This document shows, in pieces, positions 11,526 through 24,226 of a stretch of DNA of 64,000 nucleotides. Each line of letters opens with the position of its first letter. Position 1 is the first letter of the stretch. Source of the DNA: Filobasidium wieringae (taxonomy: Eukaryota > Basidiomycota > Tremellomycetes > Filobasidiales > Filobasidiaceae); the NCBI GenBank assembly GCA_001600055.1, contig BCIV01000021.1, forward strand, positions 138,290-202,289, written 5' to 3'. The position numbers and the translations under genes were made by a program. Under the pieces are notes generated by a model. The model saw only the letters and a program-made list of their open reading frames with translations, was not told where the DNA came from and ran no database searches.

Positions 11526-14324
11526 ATGCCACTCTCGACACCTTCCCCGCTCATCTCCCTCTCCTGTACATTCTCAACCCCAGCGCTCAGTAGCAAGCTA
11601 AACACCGAGGATGCGACGGACAACGTCAGTAACATATGGGCGGTACTCACGAAATGTAAAGACGTCGTTCATGATGGAAGGAGGTTGGAGAATGTTTGTT
11701 GGAGGTCAGTTACGCCGGGCCGCGAGCGGGTGTCATCTGTCAAGAGCTGATCAAAACCCCCTTTCCTTGATTCCCTCCTTGCTTCCTTTCGTTCGGGGCA
11801 CGCTGATGACAGACTATGGCATCAAGCATGTATGAATCGCACCCATTCTACACCCAATTCCTCTTCCTCCCATATCCCTCATCTCGCCCGTCCCCCTCCT
11901 TCGGCTCTTGATCCCACTCTCGATGCGGACTCGGACTCGGAAAGCTTGATCACCACGGATTCTTCTTCTTCTTCATCTGCATCGGATCGAGAGGCGGAGG
12001 CGGGAGAGGAAGAGGAGGACTGGGAATCGGACGACGATAACCTCTCCCCCCTCAGTTCGGGTTCGGGTTCTAAGGACGATCAATCGGATAAGATCGGACC
12101 GGGCCAGGAGGTGTTGAATACGAGAAACGAGAGGAAGAGGGGTTTGGTCGAGGGGGGGACGGATGATCCAGGAGGTTTACTTGGGCAGGGGAAAGGGGTG
12201 GATGACCATCATAAGATAAAGATAGAAACAGAGGAGGAGGATGAGGAGGAAGGGGAAGATGGGTTTGAGACCGTCTCCGATTCCGATTCCGATCAGGACG
12301 ATGATCAGAACCCCACTCATCTTTCCCTACCATCGAAACCTCTCACATTCCCAACCCCCGACAACACCCTCATCTCCAGCCCCACCCCAACCTCAACTCA
12401 AACTCAAACTACAACTCGAACCCGAACCCCAACCCAAACTCGACCGATCAACCCCCCCTCCCCCCTCCCCCCCATGGCCCGAACCACAACTCCGCACAGC
12501 TCAACACCCAAAGCCTCATCCTACCCCACCCCCTCGACTTCCCTAGCCGACCACCCCGGTCCTCGACCGACCGAAGGGGTCATCAGGACCCGATCCCATA
12601 CCCCTTCTTACCCCCATGCGGCTCGACAAGGGCCCCAGGGAAGAGGAGGACAGGGCAGGATGAGGTGGGACGGAGCGAGGTGGGTGGGGGAGGAGGAGGA
12701 GGAGCGGGAGAGGAGCTTTGGACAGGTCTTGAAGGCGGTCTTCGCCCAGCGGGTCGGCAGGGATTTCCCTCCCGATCGAAAAATCGGGGCCCGGGGGGTC
12801 GAAGATCAGCACGAAGAGAGGCAGGGTGAGAAGGTGAGGAAGGATGAGAAGGGGAAGGGAAAGGATGAAGGACCGCAGGTGAAGAGTAGAGATATGGTCC
12901 TTTCCCCCTCACCCGTCCCGTCAACCGGTACCGGTACCGGTCCAAAGTCGAAATCCAAATCGCCCGACCGATCTTCCCTCAGTAAAGTCCCCGAGACCGA
13001 TCGACCCGCTTCACACGCCCCACCCGGCTCTCAACCCAGCTCTCAACCCAGCTCTCACGCCCAACCAGCGTTCAGCGCGGGGTCCAGTTTGGGGACGAAC
13101 TTGAGCTCCGGGACGGGAGGGTTGGAAGTCAGGGTCGTCGAGCCTACCCCTGTCCCTAGTAGGGTCGGATCGTTGGGGGATACTAGTGTTGGGTCTTCTT
13201 CTGGCCAGGGAGGGAATGGGAACACGATGGGGTTGACGACGGGGATGACGGCGGGGATGATGAGGCCGCCCGGTCATTCGCTGGATTTACGTACGGGGGA
13301 AATGAGGAGGGAGGGGGGGGAGAAGAAGGATGGACATAAGCTCAAGGTTGGGGGTTCGAGGACGATCGGGTTGGCTCCCATGTCCACCATCCACTCGAAC
13401 TCGCCCGATTCGCATTCAGCCAGCCGGACCACGAGTTCTTCTTCGAGCGGGACCGATTCCTCGACGACGACGGGCGATAAATCCGGTTCGAGCCCGGTTT
13501 ATTCCCCACAGATCGAAAAGGAGGATCCTATGGCTGCCGAAGGGAAAGCTCAAGCTCAGGGGGCCGCGGTGAGGAACAGGAGAGGTTCGACAAGAGGGGT
13601 AGCGCAGAGTGGTCAACCCTTGTCTACCTCGGCGTTGAGGAGGTTGGGGGAGAGTCAGGTCGATCCCACAACGTCGTCCGCCACGACGGGGAATGGGACG
13701 CTTTCGGGGACGACCTTGCATTCCAGTGCTAGTCGGAAGAAGGATAAGAAGTCTATATTCTTCATACATAGTCCGGGGGAGAGGAGGAGACAGGGAAGCG
13801 TCTCCGCCATGAGCGATGGGAGTACGGAGACGGGTAGTACGGTCGCGGACAGTAGTGTAGGGACGACGACGACGACCACCAGGCTACCTTGCTCACCTCG
13901 ACCTAGATCTGTGGGGAGACCGGGAACTTCTCCGTTGGCTGGACCGGTCTCGACTTCGACCGAGAACGAATCGGTCAATCCGGGAACGACGGATGAACCT
14001 GTTCTCGTCGCCAGTCCTTTACCCCTATCGACCGTCCCTGAAGCTCTCACCGCTCAGGTCTCTCCGACCGATAGGCCGGATGGTTCGAGGAGGAGATCTT
14101 CGGGTAGTTCTCGAGGACCCGTGAGACGGGCGTCGGGGGAGACGAAACCGACAATGACCAAGATGCTCGATTACATGACTGGAAATGCGGCGAGTCGGGA
14201 GACTCAGGGGTTCAGGCATAAGGAGATTGGTGTTGTCTGGGACCACTTGAAGGTTATCGGTGGAGGTGGTATGAGTGAGTTGATAACAGGACCTCTTTCT
14301 ATCATTTCGAATCACGACAGCTGA
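11526..14324 (+). CDS. GATA/AreA-like (DUF1752) regulatory-type protein, reading in frame into the ABC transporter
   Basis: Exon 1 (11526-11704) and exon 2 (from 11813) join to give NIWAVLTKCKDVVHDGRRLE, then NVCWRLWHQ. This matches the short AreA GATA-like/DUF1752 motif of fungal nutrient-response regulators (family knowledge). About 750 residues of low-complexity sequence follow: a Ser/Asp/Glu-rich stretch, long Ser/Thr/Pro tracts and several basic RRxS sites (RRRSS, RRAS) that look like PKA targets. A KKSIFFIHSPG strand sits near residue 690. The frame has no stop before the ABC homology begins. Only if the 14275-14341 intron is retained does a stop come at 14324. I therefore list this part separately, but the sequence itself shows one continuous reading frame into the next feature. 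Function is inferred: nuclear or cytoplasmic nitrogen/stress signalling if it stands alone. The motif call is by eye. Confidence 0.7.
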
Positions 14325-17300
14325 TCAACTCGTCATTGCAGAAATTCACATCCGAACCTTCCCCAACGCCATCATGGAACAATTCATCATGCCCGTATTC
14401 TCTCTTCTGAAGCTGGTCGGATTCGACCCAATGGCTCCCAAGCCAAAAGACCTTCTTCGAGACTTCTCCGGTTCCCTTCGACCCGGTGAGATGTGTCTAG
14501 TCCTCGCCCGACCAGGTGGAGGTGCCAGTACCTTCTTGAAGGCTATCACCAACAACCGAGAAAGTTATCTCGGTGTCGAAGGTGATGTCGCCTACCAAGG
14601 TATGACCGCAGATGAGATGAAGAAACGATACGCCGGAGAGATCCTGTATTCCATGGAGGACGATGTTCATCTTCCCACCCTTACCGTCAAGCAGACCATC
14701 GAGACTGCCTTGAGGTGTAAGACCCCTGGGAAGCTCCCAGAAGGTGTCTCCGAAAAGGAGTTCCGTGAGGAATTCTTGAACGTCATGTTGAAAATGCTCA
14801 ACATCGAGCACACTAGGGATACTTTGGTAGGAAACGAGTTCATCCGAGGAGTCTCGGGAGGAGAGAGGAAGCGTGTTTCCATCGCCGAGGCTTTCTGTGG
14901 ACAAGGTTGTTTGTTCTCGTGGGATAACTCTACCCGTGGTCTGGACGCCTCTACCGCTTTGGACTACGCCAAGTCTATCAGGGTTTTGACCGATATCAGG
15001 AAGATGACTTCGTTCGTCTCCCTTTACCAGGCCGGTGAGGGTATCTACGAGCAATTCGACAAGGTCCTCGTCATCGATAAAGGTCACCAGGTCTACTTCG
15101 GACCCGCCGATAAGGCCAGGGAGTACATGCTTTCCCTCGGATGGAAAGACAAGCCTCGTCAGACCACTGCCGATTTCTTGACCGGTTGTACTGATGAGCA
15201 CGAGCGAGAGTTCGCCGAGGGTCACGATGACAAGAACACTCCGGTTTCCTCCGAGGCAATGGAGAAGGCTTACATGGAGAGTCAGATCTACCGCGACATG
15301 CAGGCAGAGGCTTTGAACTACAAGGACGCTATGGGCAAGGACAGGCAGGTTCAGGACGAGTTCCGAAGCGCTGTCGATGAGAGCAAGAGGAAGCTGGTCG
15401 GCAAGAAGTCACCTTACACCGTTTCCTTCGGAACTCAGATCTGGGCTCTTTTCCAACGTCAACTCATCTTGAACTTGCAGGACAAGTTGTCCATCTACAG
15501 TTCGTTCTTCACCTCTATCGCTATCGCCTTTATCGCCGGATCTTGTTTCTACAACCTGCCTCAAACTGCTTCTGGGGCCTTTACTCGTGGAGGTGTGCTT
15601 TTCATTGCCATGTTGTTCAACGCTTTGAACGCTTTCTCGGAACTTCCCACTCAGATGCAAGGTCGACCGATCATGTACAAACAAGTACAGTATCGGTTCT
15701 ACAGGCCTGGTGCGCTCAGTATTGCCCAAACTCTTGCCGATTTGCCTATGAATGCGCTCAAGATTATGATCTTCACTATCATCATCTACTTCCTTTCGGG
15801 TTTGGCTAGGACCGCCGGTGCTTTCTTCACCAACTACTTGTTCATCTTTACTACCTACCTTGTCATGTCGGCGTTCTTCCGAGTTCTCGGAACCGCTACT
15901 AGGGATTACAACGTCGCCGCTCGTTTGGCCGCTCTTTTGATCTCCATCATGGTCATCTACGCCGGTTATATGATTCCCGTCTTCACCATGAAGCGATGGT
16001 TGTTCTGGCTCTATTACTTGAACCCGTTGTCTTACGGATTTGAGTCCTTGATGATCAACGAGTTCAAGCGGGTCGACTTGTACTGTGATACCAGCTACGT
16101 TGTGCCTCACAACTTGCCTGGTGTCGTCACTGGTCTTTCGGATGCCATCGCCAACACCGCTCAAGTCTGTACCCTCCAGGGAGCTACCCCTGGTCAGGCT
16201 TATGTTCCTGGCCGTGATTACGCCTATGCTGGATACCGTTACTCTATCGGCCACCAATGGAGGAACTTCGGTATTCTTATCGCATTCTTCCTCTTCTTCG
16301 CCGCGCTTCAGATCATCGCCATGGAGGTCCTTGCCCTCAAGGCTGCCAACGTCCAGAGTATCGTCGTCTTTGCTAAGGAAAACAAGGATACCAAGGAGCG
16401 AAACGCTAGGTTGCAAGACCGCAAGGCCGCTGTCCAAGCTGGAGAGGTCAAACAGGATCTTGAAGGTCTTATCGACTCTAAGCGACCATTCACTTGGGAC
16501 GGGTAAGTCTAGAAGAAATTCGCTCGCGATCTTTCCAGCTAACTCGACATCTGTTTTATAGACTCAACTACACTGTCAAGGTTCCAGGTGGAACCCGTCA
16601 GCTCTTGAACGATGTCGAAGGTTTCGTCAAGCCCGGAACTCTTACTGCTCTTATGGGTGCAAGTGGAGCGGGAAAGACCACTTTGCTCGATGTGCTCGCT
16701 TCGCGTAAGACTTTGGGAGTTATCGGAGGTGACGTCAGGATTGGTGGACAGGTTCCCGATATCTCGTTCCAGAAGGGTACCGCATATGTCGAGCAGGCCG
16801 ATGTTCACGAGTGGACTACCACTATCCGTGAAGCTATGCGCTATTCTGGTAAGTCCCATGGGCGCATCACCTTTAACAGCCTAGGCTAATTGATCCTGCC
16901 AACAGCTTACCTCCGTCAGCCCGCGTCTGTACCAAAAGCTGAGAAGGATGACTACGTTGAGGAGATCTTGGAATTGCTCGAGTTGCAGGACCTTGCCGAC
17001 GCCATGATTGGTTTCCCTGGATACGGTCTATCGGTCGAGAGCAGAAAACGATTGACTATCGGTGTCGAGCTGGCCTCCAAGCCTCAACTTCTTTTGTTCT
17101 TGGATGAGCCTACTACCGGTCTCGACGGACAGTCCGCATTCAACATCGTTCGTTTCCTGAAGAAGCTTGCTGCAGCTGGTCAGGCCATTCTCTGTACTAT
17201 CCATCAACCTAACGCCGTCTTGTTCGAGAACTTCGATCGTCTTCTGCTTTTGCAGAAGGGTGGTCGTTGTGTCTACCACGGACCAATCGGAAAGGGTAGT

Positions 17301-18747
17301 GAGCACTTGATCGACTACCTTGAGCGTGGAGGTGCGAAGATTCCCGGAAACGAGAACCCTGCCGAAGCCATGTTGGAAGTGATCGGTGCTGGATCTAGAA
17401 AGCGAGTCGGAAACGAGGACTGGGCCGATAAGTGGGCCAAGTCCGATGAACGTGCTGCTGTCAAGGCTGAGATCAAGAAGTTGAACGAGGAGGCTATTGC
17501 CCGAAACGAAGAGATCCCTGAGGACTTGCGAAAGGAGTATTCCACGTCTTTCATGTTCCAGCTCAAGACTATCCTTCACCGTACCAACTTGGCTCTTTGG
17601 CGAAACGCTGATTACCAGTGGACCCGACTCTTCTCGCATATCATCATTGCCCTTGTCACCGCTTTGACGTTCTTGCAGTTGGGCAATGAAGCACGAGAAT
17701 TGCAATACCGAGTCTTTGCTATCTTCATTGTGTGAGTACAGCAAGCATAGATATCCGCAATCGACTACTAAGACTAATCTCGATATTTCACAGTACTATT
17801 CTTCCCGCCTTGATTTTGGCCCAGATCGAGCCTCAATTCATCATGTCGCGTATGACTTACTACCGAGAGGCTTCTTCCAAGATGTACTCTAGTCAAGTCT
17901 TCGCGATCACCCAAATTCTTGCGGAGATGCCCTACAGTGTCGTCTGTGCTACTGGATTCTACTTGATCTGGTACTACAGTATTTTCAAGGTATGTCGTTG
18001 ATCGTCGTTCGTGATTTAGCTTCCACGCTTATCCTGATCTGTTCCAGGGTCAATACGAGAGTTCTCGAGCCGGTTACCAGTTCGCCATGATCCTGATCAC
18101 TGAGATCTTTTCCGTACTCTTGGGTCAAGCAGTCGCCGCTCTCAGTCCTTCGATCTTCGTCGCCGCCCTCTTCAACCCTTTCCTTTTGGTTATCTTCTCG
18201 TTGTTCTGTGGTGTCACCATTCCCAAGCCAACTCTGATGCCCTTCTGGAGGGACTGGCTCTACTGGTTGAACCCCCTCCAATACCTGGTCAGCGGAATGA
18301 TCGCTACTTCTTTATGGCAATTGCCCGTCCAATGTGTGAGTACTGGAAGAGAAGCATAACAGGCAATGTCGGAAGATCTGACTCTCTTCGCTTATATAGG
18401 GCGACGACGAGTTCTTCACCTTCACTACCCCTGCTGGACAGACTTGTGGACAGTACGCCGGAGCGTTCGCCAACGCTCAGGGAGGATACTTGCAAGATCC
18501 CAATGCTACTGGCAACTGTAACTATTGTCAATACGCTCTCGGCGATACTTTCTTGGCATCCGTCGGCGTGAGCTACAGCGAGCGTGGACGAAATGTCGGT
18601 ATCTACTGTTGTTTCCTTGTGAGCAACGTCGTCATTATCTTGCTCGCTTCCAAGTTTTTGAAATTGTGAGTAAAACCGATCTTGCCCGACGAATCGGCAA
18701 ACAGGTGTTGACTGACTTCTTTTCTTGCTTACAGTACCAAGCGATAA
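14154..18747 (+). CDS. PDR-type (ABCG full-size) ABC transporter
   Basis: Plasma-membrane drug or lipid exporter with reverse NBD-TMD-NBD-TMD order. The ABC homology begins at [20 protein letters not shown], joined by the 14275-14341 intron to [19 protein letters not shown]1 has an unusual Walker [14 protein letters not shown], then [13 protein letters not shown] and [15 protein letters not shown]1 includes [20 protein letters not shown] and the [18 protein letters not shown] segment. NBD2 has a canonical Walker [13 protein letters not shown], a PDR-style degenerate signature [14 protein letters not shown], and [17 protein letters not shown]2 ends with [13 protein letters not shown]. Seven introns lie inside. 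14154 is only the nearest methionine before the homology ([11 protein letters not shown]); the frame continues upstream through the DUF1752 part, so the true start is unresolved. Codon choice is visibly more biased here than upstream, which suggests high expression. From the family, substrates may be azoles or other hydrophobic compounds; none can be inferred from sequence. Confidence 0.93.
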
Positions 18748-19516
18748 GAGGCTGGCTTCTTTCCGAACGATGAAGTCGGAATTTTCAGGATAGCTTTACA
18801 TAGATTTCTCGTTACCTATTCACTGTGTTATTATTACTACTGCAGTCATATATCCTAATACATTCAGCTTAGATCTGATCGCAAAGACCGTATCTTGATC
18901 GCTCCTCAGGCTGACAGGTGTTACTTCTTCTCGACGATTGACTACTTCATTATCTGCTTGGATTTTTGACCAGAGAGATCCCCAAACAATCATAAAGGTC
19001 AACTAACTCCCCTCAAGTACGATGTTCTTTGAGTGTTCCTCGGCGAGTGATTTGTAAAGCAACAGACGACGACGACAAATCCCAGCATTTGCGAGGGATC
19101 ACCTACAGCTAATAGCCAACAACCACCACCACTCAATTCGCGCATGATCTCGAGACTCGTCTTTCTAATGAACCTATAGCTTCATGAGCTATCTTATCTC
19201 GCATCCACTCAATCTGCAAGGCACAATATAGGAAGAGAATATGTGAAAGCCAGCTACGCTATCGAGAGCAAATGTCGAGCGGTCGAGCGTTGTTGTTGAT
19301 TCATCGGCCGCCGAACAATGAGGTCGATATCCTCTGAGGTGTCCAGTTGCTTCCAAGAACTGTCATATCCCAACTTATTCCTATCACAAATTTCACAAAG
19401 CCAGCCCATACAAAACTTATAATCTCTCGTCTGGCTTTCATCCTAAGGACCGCCTCGGAGTTCTCGGTATTCAACCTGATAGTGTTCTCAGCACGTCAGG
19501 CGTTCCACGATTCGCA
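18748..19516. other. intergenic, no gene recognised
   Basis: About 770 bases holding the ABC transporter 3' end and the TLG2 promoter. No open frame with a recognisable motif and no clear TATA box. Confidence 0.5.
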
Positions 19517-21311
19517 ATGAATTTCCGACCATATCAATCGTCCACAACTCCGTCTACACCCATAGCATCTCACCAGCGTGCTAGAACTACCACAGATAGT
19601 GCGCCAAGACCGACGTCCAACCCCTTCTTCTCACCTGGAAACGTCGGATCAAGTACTCCTTCGAGTTCAAGAAACCAAGCCGAGTCTAATTATTTCACAA
19701 GGAACACGCAGATTGGTTCGAGTTCATCTGCAAGTCAAACCCAGTCACCTATATCCGCCCAGCCGACCACCAGGTCAAGGACGCTCTTTTACCTATCAAT
19801 ACGAGATTCTTCAGGCAATTCCAAGCGGTATAGGAGGAGAAGAGGGGGATATGGGGATGATTCTGGGACAAGTAATCTGTTAGGCGTCGAGGGAGAAGAA
19901 AGGGCGGGTTTAATGGGAAGGGAAGAGAGTGGGATGGGACTGGAGATGAACAGGGATCTGGGTAGTTCTGGATTACCTCCCAAATGGTTAGTCCCCTTGT
20001 TATGATCTGTTTATGAGACCATGGCGGACCTGAGGTATGTCCTTTAGGGTTGATATAATGGATGACATCGAAGAGATCATGAACCGTGTCAAGCTGAAAA
20101 GTCAGTATTGTCTACATTCTTCTCTAACATATCATCGACTAAAGTCAAGTCTACACCCTCAGTTGCTACTCTGGAGAAATTACATGCAAAACACGTCCTG
20201 CCAGGATTTACAGATCGATCTGCGGAAGAAAGAGAGATCGAAAGCATGACCACGGACGTTACTCGAGTAAGCTTCACGTCATCGTCTTTGCTCTACCATG
20301 TCCCTAACGCCTTTCGTCTCCAGGATTTCCGGCGGATACATTCCCTCTTGAAGAACATCCAACCCTCCAGCTCGAACGCATCTAGGAACGAATTGACTAC
20401 CGCAAGGAATGTACAGAGAGGTTTAGCCTCCAAAGTACAAGATCTGAGTAGTGTATTCCGGAGGAAACAGAGGGTTTATATGGAAAGTACGTGAATACGT
20501 TTTCAGTCGCACGTATTCATCGAGGCTGATTGGTTTTGGTCGGTCAGCATTGCAAGGGCATGCTAATAAGAGTAAAGGATTGTTAACGGCTAGCGGAGCG
20601 ATCAGCTTGAAAGGGCCGGAGCAGTATGATGAGCTGCAAGCTGATATCCAAGCTGTGAGCTCGAAATCACGGCTGCAGGGAAATCACAAGCTGACCTAAA
20701 CGACAACCTAGTCCAATACACAACTCACTCAAGCTCAAGCTCAAACTCATCGACCTGACTTATCCGCCCAGATTCAGAAAAGGGACCATGAATTGACTCA
20801 GATCGCCAAATCCATCTCGGAACTAGCCGATCTTTTCTCCGACCTATCCAATCTCGTAGTAGAGCAAGGGACCGTACTGGACTGTGTTGAATACAACGTG
20901 AATCTTGTGGAGGAGGAAGTCAAGGGAGCTGGAATAGAATTGAAGGTGGCTCAGAGGTATCAGAGAAAGGCGGGGAGGAGGAAATGTATCTGTTTCCTCC
21001 TCCTGCTCATCGTTGCGGCGATCATCGTCTTGATATATAAACCCAGGGGAAGAAATCGGGAAACTAGGCCGAGCGTGCCGACTGGTTCGCAAGCGGAGGA
21101 CGGCGTCGTGATTCCTGGAACAAGCACCTTTGAGGAAGACGTACAGTTGACGACGAGCTCGACACGGACTAGGGTTTTTGGAGTCCCATCTGGGGTACCA
21201 AAGATTCGACCTCCTTCCAATCCCGGCGGTCCGATTCGTCCTGCGAGACCTAGACCGAAACCTCATCGACCTACCATCACTGCGGGAGGAGACGCCGATG
21301 GGCTAGAATAG
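19517..21311 (+). CDS. TLG2: Qa-SNARE of the trans-Golgi/endosome, Tlg2/syntaxin-16 family
   Basis: Target SNARE for vesicle fusion at the trans-Golgi network and early endosome. The N-terminal ~155 residues are Ser/Thr-rich and basic. After the first intron comes the family signature PPKWVDIMDDIEEIMNRVKL, then LHAKHVLPGFTDRSAEEREI, an Habc-like helical part, and QDLSSVFRRKQRVYM. The SNARE helix reads IAKSISELADLFSDLSNLVV, then EQGTVLDCVEYNVN, whose glutamine is the expected zero-layer residue (family knowledge). A transmembrane segment CICFLLLLIVAAIIVLIY follows. About 90 more residues lie beyond it, a Pro/Arg-rich tail that would be luminal. Yeast Tlg2 also has a luminal tail, so this supports the assignment, but its length is notable. 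At least five introns are inferred. Total length is roughly 500 residues. Expected partners, not shown by the sequence, are Vps45 and the Qb/Qc SNAREs Vti1 and Tlg1. Confidence 0.92.
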
Positions 21312-21897
21312 GAGAGGGATTGCATATTACTTTGTATAGATGTAGACAGGGAAGAGATCATAGAGACCTTCTTGTGAAGCTTGTGATCGAAAGATGGACG
21401 GCTGTCGGCCGCGCACCATACGAACTTCCGTCCCGGATGTAATCGACGCAAAGCCTCCGCCAGGTATGATCTCATATCTTCCGGGGCGTTCAGCTGATAG
21501 CAGAACCAGAGGAATCATGCGAGAGGAACCTCTCCAGGTGCTGCGCTGAGCACTGCTTTGTACAGTCAATGTGATGGCGCTTTCACGGAGATGGGGTGTT
21601 CTAGGGGAATACGGATGTTTAACCCATAATTAGCTCTAACGTAGAACTCTAAGAACGTTTGAGGGTCCCAAAATTCTCATCCGCCAAGGATATTCATCAT
21701 ATCATGATCGTCACAAAGGAAGGCAACATGGCAAATCTTCAATCGTAGCATCCTCTCACTCTGCTTCAAGTAATAGCCCAAGCTGTACTGACTTCTGGAA
21801 TTACTGGATTGCTGGAAACATGTCGTCCCAGAGCTCGTAGACATCATACGCACAGGAAAACCTTGCATATTTTCAAAGCAGCTCGCTTTCCGGACAA
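21312..21897. other. intergenic, no gene recognised
   Basis: About 590 bases between TLG2 and the permease gene on the same strand. It contains the permease promoter. No coding signal or clear TATA box. Confidence 0.45.
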
Positions 21898-24121
21898 ATG
21901 AGCGAAACCAGCGATCATCGGATAAATGGGTTCTCGGTGGTGACCCTGGTGGTATTCTTTGCAGTTAGTAAGTGAAAAAGAGCATTGCGACTGAACTGTA
22001 GTACCCACAGTGTTGTCCTAATCTCACGGTATATATGAACATCTAGATATCCTGGTGGTCTTCCCCATCCATATTCCACTCCCCAAATGGTTGACCCGCC
22101 CGACCATCCTAGCCGCTCAGAAGGCTCGCATCCTTTCCATCGGAAATTCGGGCTCGACGATTCTGAGCAAGAAGCGATCCCCAGGTGAAGAGCTTCAACC
22201 CGTCCCGTCTGAGCCTGAACCTGTCGACAGGGACCAACATGAACTGCTCAACAAACGGTACACTTTCCCACTGGGGCTGAGCACTGCCCCGGTGATCGGA
22301 GTTTTCTTGCTTTTGGCTACAACTAGTATTCCTGGCTCGGTAGCACGGACGGGAATTGTGGGTAGTCAAGGAGTCAAGCCTTATGATATTATGACTCTGT
22401 TCATCTCCCTGGTGAGTTCTTACAGTTCTGCATCTTTCCTTGATCAAATGTTAACAACGTTGTTCGATTTTGTCAGGCATACATCTCTTTATCTCTGGAT
22501 TGTACAGGATTACTACGATTTTTGGCATTCTGGGTGTCTATCAAGGGAGGAACGTCAGGTCGAAAACTATACCTCTTCTTCTTTGTCTTTTTCTTCCTCT
22601 TCGGAGTGTTGGTTGGAAACGTAAGTCTCTGCATTCCTCATTCATTTAGATTCACAAGCTATAACTCAATACGTTCGGATCCATTGACGAAAACAGGACC
22701 CCATTATCCTCTCCGGTACCTCCTTCTTAGCGTATTTCTCTCGAATCGCCGGGATTTCTCCTCCAAGAGCATGGATCTTTATGCAATTCGCAGCTTGTAA
22801 CATAGCCAGTGCAGTCCTCGTCAGCTCCAACCCGACAAATCTGGTGCTCACCGGGGCTTACGAGGTCTCGTTCTTGGTCTTCTCCGCTTGGACCGTCCTT
22901 CCCGTTCTGGCTACGGGGGTCATCGTCTTCCCTATCTTGGTATGGGGAGTGTTTAGGGGAGAAGAATATATTCCGAAAAGGTTGGAAACGCCTGATGTTG
23001 ATCCTCGGTCTGCATTGATCGATCGATCAGGAGCCATCTTCGGTTCCACGCTTCTAGGAATCACCCTGGCCTTACTCGTCGGATTGAGCGCGGGGGGGTT
23101 GTTACATGGCGTGGAAGGGGTATGGACGGTCACCGCTCCTGCAGCCTTGATCATGGTCGCGAGGGACTTGTGGTTCGATATCAAGAAACATGGAAAAGGA
23201 TGGTCAGGTGGGGAACCTGAGCCTGAAGCACTGGAGATGCAAGGTGTAGGCGATCTGGATGGGACGAGTGGGGCGGTTGAGGCTGGGCGTGATCGGACTG
23301 GATCACCGGTAGAAGAAAGAGTTCCTAAGAAAGACCAAGAGGAGAATCAAGCCCGGTTGAGAAGGACCGACGCCTCGGCGGATAACAACCTGGATCATAC
23401 CCCTTCAGCTTACTCGCAGACTGTACAAGCTCGACCTAGAACGCTTCAATCCCTGTTACACCATCTCTCCATCCGGTTCCCGACCTTCACCCACGTGTTT
23501 GTGCGATTACCGTTACCTCTATTACCTTTTGCGTTCTCCATGTTCATCCTCGTTGAGGCTCTGAGTTATGTGGGATGGATAAGGGTGTGGGGAGGATGGT
23601 GGACTAGGTGGGTCGAGGTGGCAGGATTGGCAGGGGCAATCTTCTTGATGGGGGTATTGAGCGTTTTGGGGTGTAACGTGGGTATCTTTCCCTTGTCGAT
23701 CGTGTTATGTTACTGATCAAGAATGTACGTATCAGGCCTTTGGGACGAATATCGGAGCGACCATCTTGCTCAGTCGAGTGCTTCAGCAGTGGTCCAACAA
23801 CCGGGCTGTTTCGAACCGGATCTTATACGGTTCGCTTTACACCCTCGCTTTGGGTAGTAATTACGGAGCTTTCAGTTATACGTGAGTCCCCGGCTACATT
23901 TTTCGCTTGCCGCTGTTCCCGTTCTCAACCCATATGATGCATGTATATACAGGTTCTCGGCCTCCCTGGCGGGTCTTCTTTGGAAAGCGATTCTGCAACA
24001 GAAAGGCATTCAAGTCGGTCGATGGGAATTCTTCAAACACAACGCGGTGATCGTTGTAGTGTGCATGATTGTGGGTTGTTTGATCGTCGCTGCAGAGGTT
24101 TGTGTAATCTACGACAGTTAG
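21898..24121 (+). CDS. ArsB/NhaD/CitMHS-superfamily permease
   Basis: Multi-pass ion or anion transporter. The first exon from the ATG at 21898 (MSETSDHRINGFSVV) joins at about 22046 to VNILVVFPIHIPLPKWLTRP, placing a membrane helix at the very N-terminus. Helices follow: FPLGLSTAPVIGVFLLLATT, YDIMTLFISLAYISLSLD, KLYLFFFVFFFLFGVLVGN. The family loops DPIILSGTSFLAYF and ASAVLVSSNPTNLVLTGAYE (the S-N-P-T-N-L substrate loop) are clear. After a charged central loop (about 23200-23440) the second half ends with LGCNAFGTNIGATILLSRVL, the mirrored loop of ion-transporter-superfamily proteins. Five introns restore the frame. Substrate cannot be read by eye: arsenite, sodium or dicarboxylate are all possible for this fold. 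The two-half inverted-repeat organisation fits the superfamily, and length near 590 residues is normal. Confidence 0.85.
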
Positions 24122-24226
24122 ATCTGGATTGGGTGATGAAATAAGTTTGAAATGTGAGGCTTGTTGTGATTGTCGGATATTTGGACGGGGTGAGTTCGGA
24201 TAATTCACGGAGAGATGTTGGGTAGC

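Noticed and set aside
12070..13769. Several minus-strand open frames of 80-130 codons
   Set aside because: They mirror the biased codons of the DUF1752 low-complexity region and have no protein-like features.
15409..16437. 342-codon minus-strand open frame opposite the ABC transporter
   Set aside because: It is an antisense shadow of a strongly codon-biased gene; its residues are hydrophilic with no motif.
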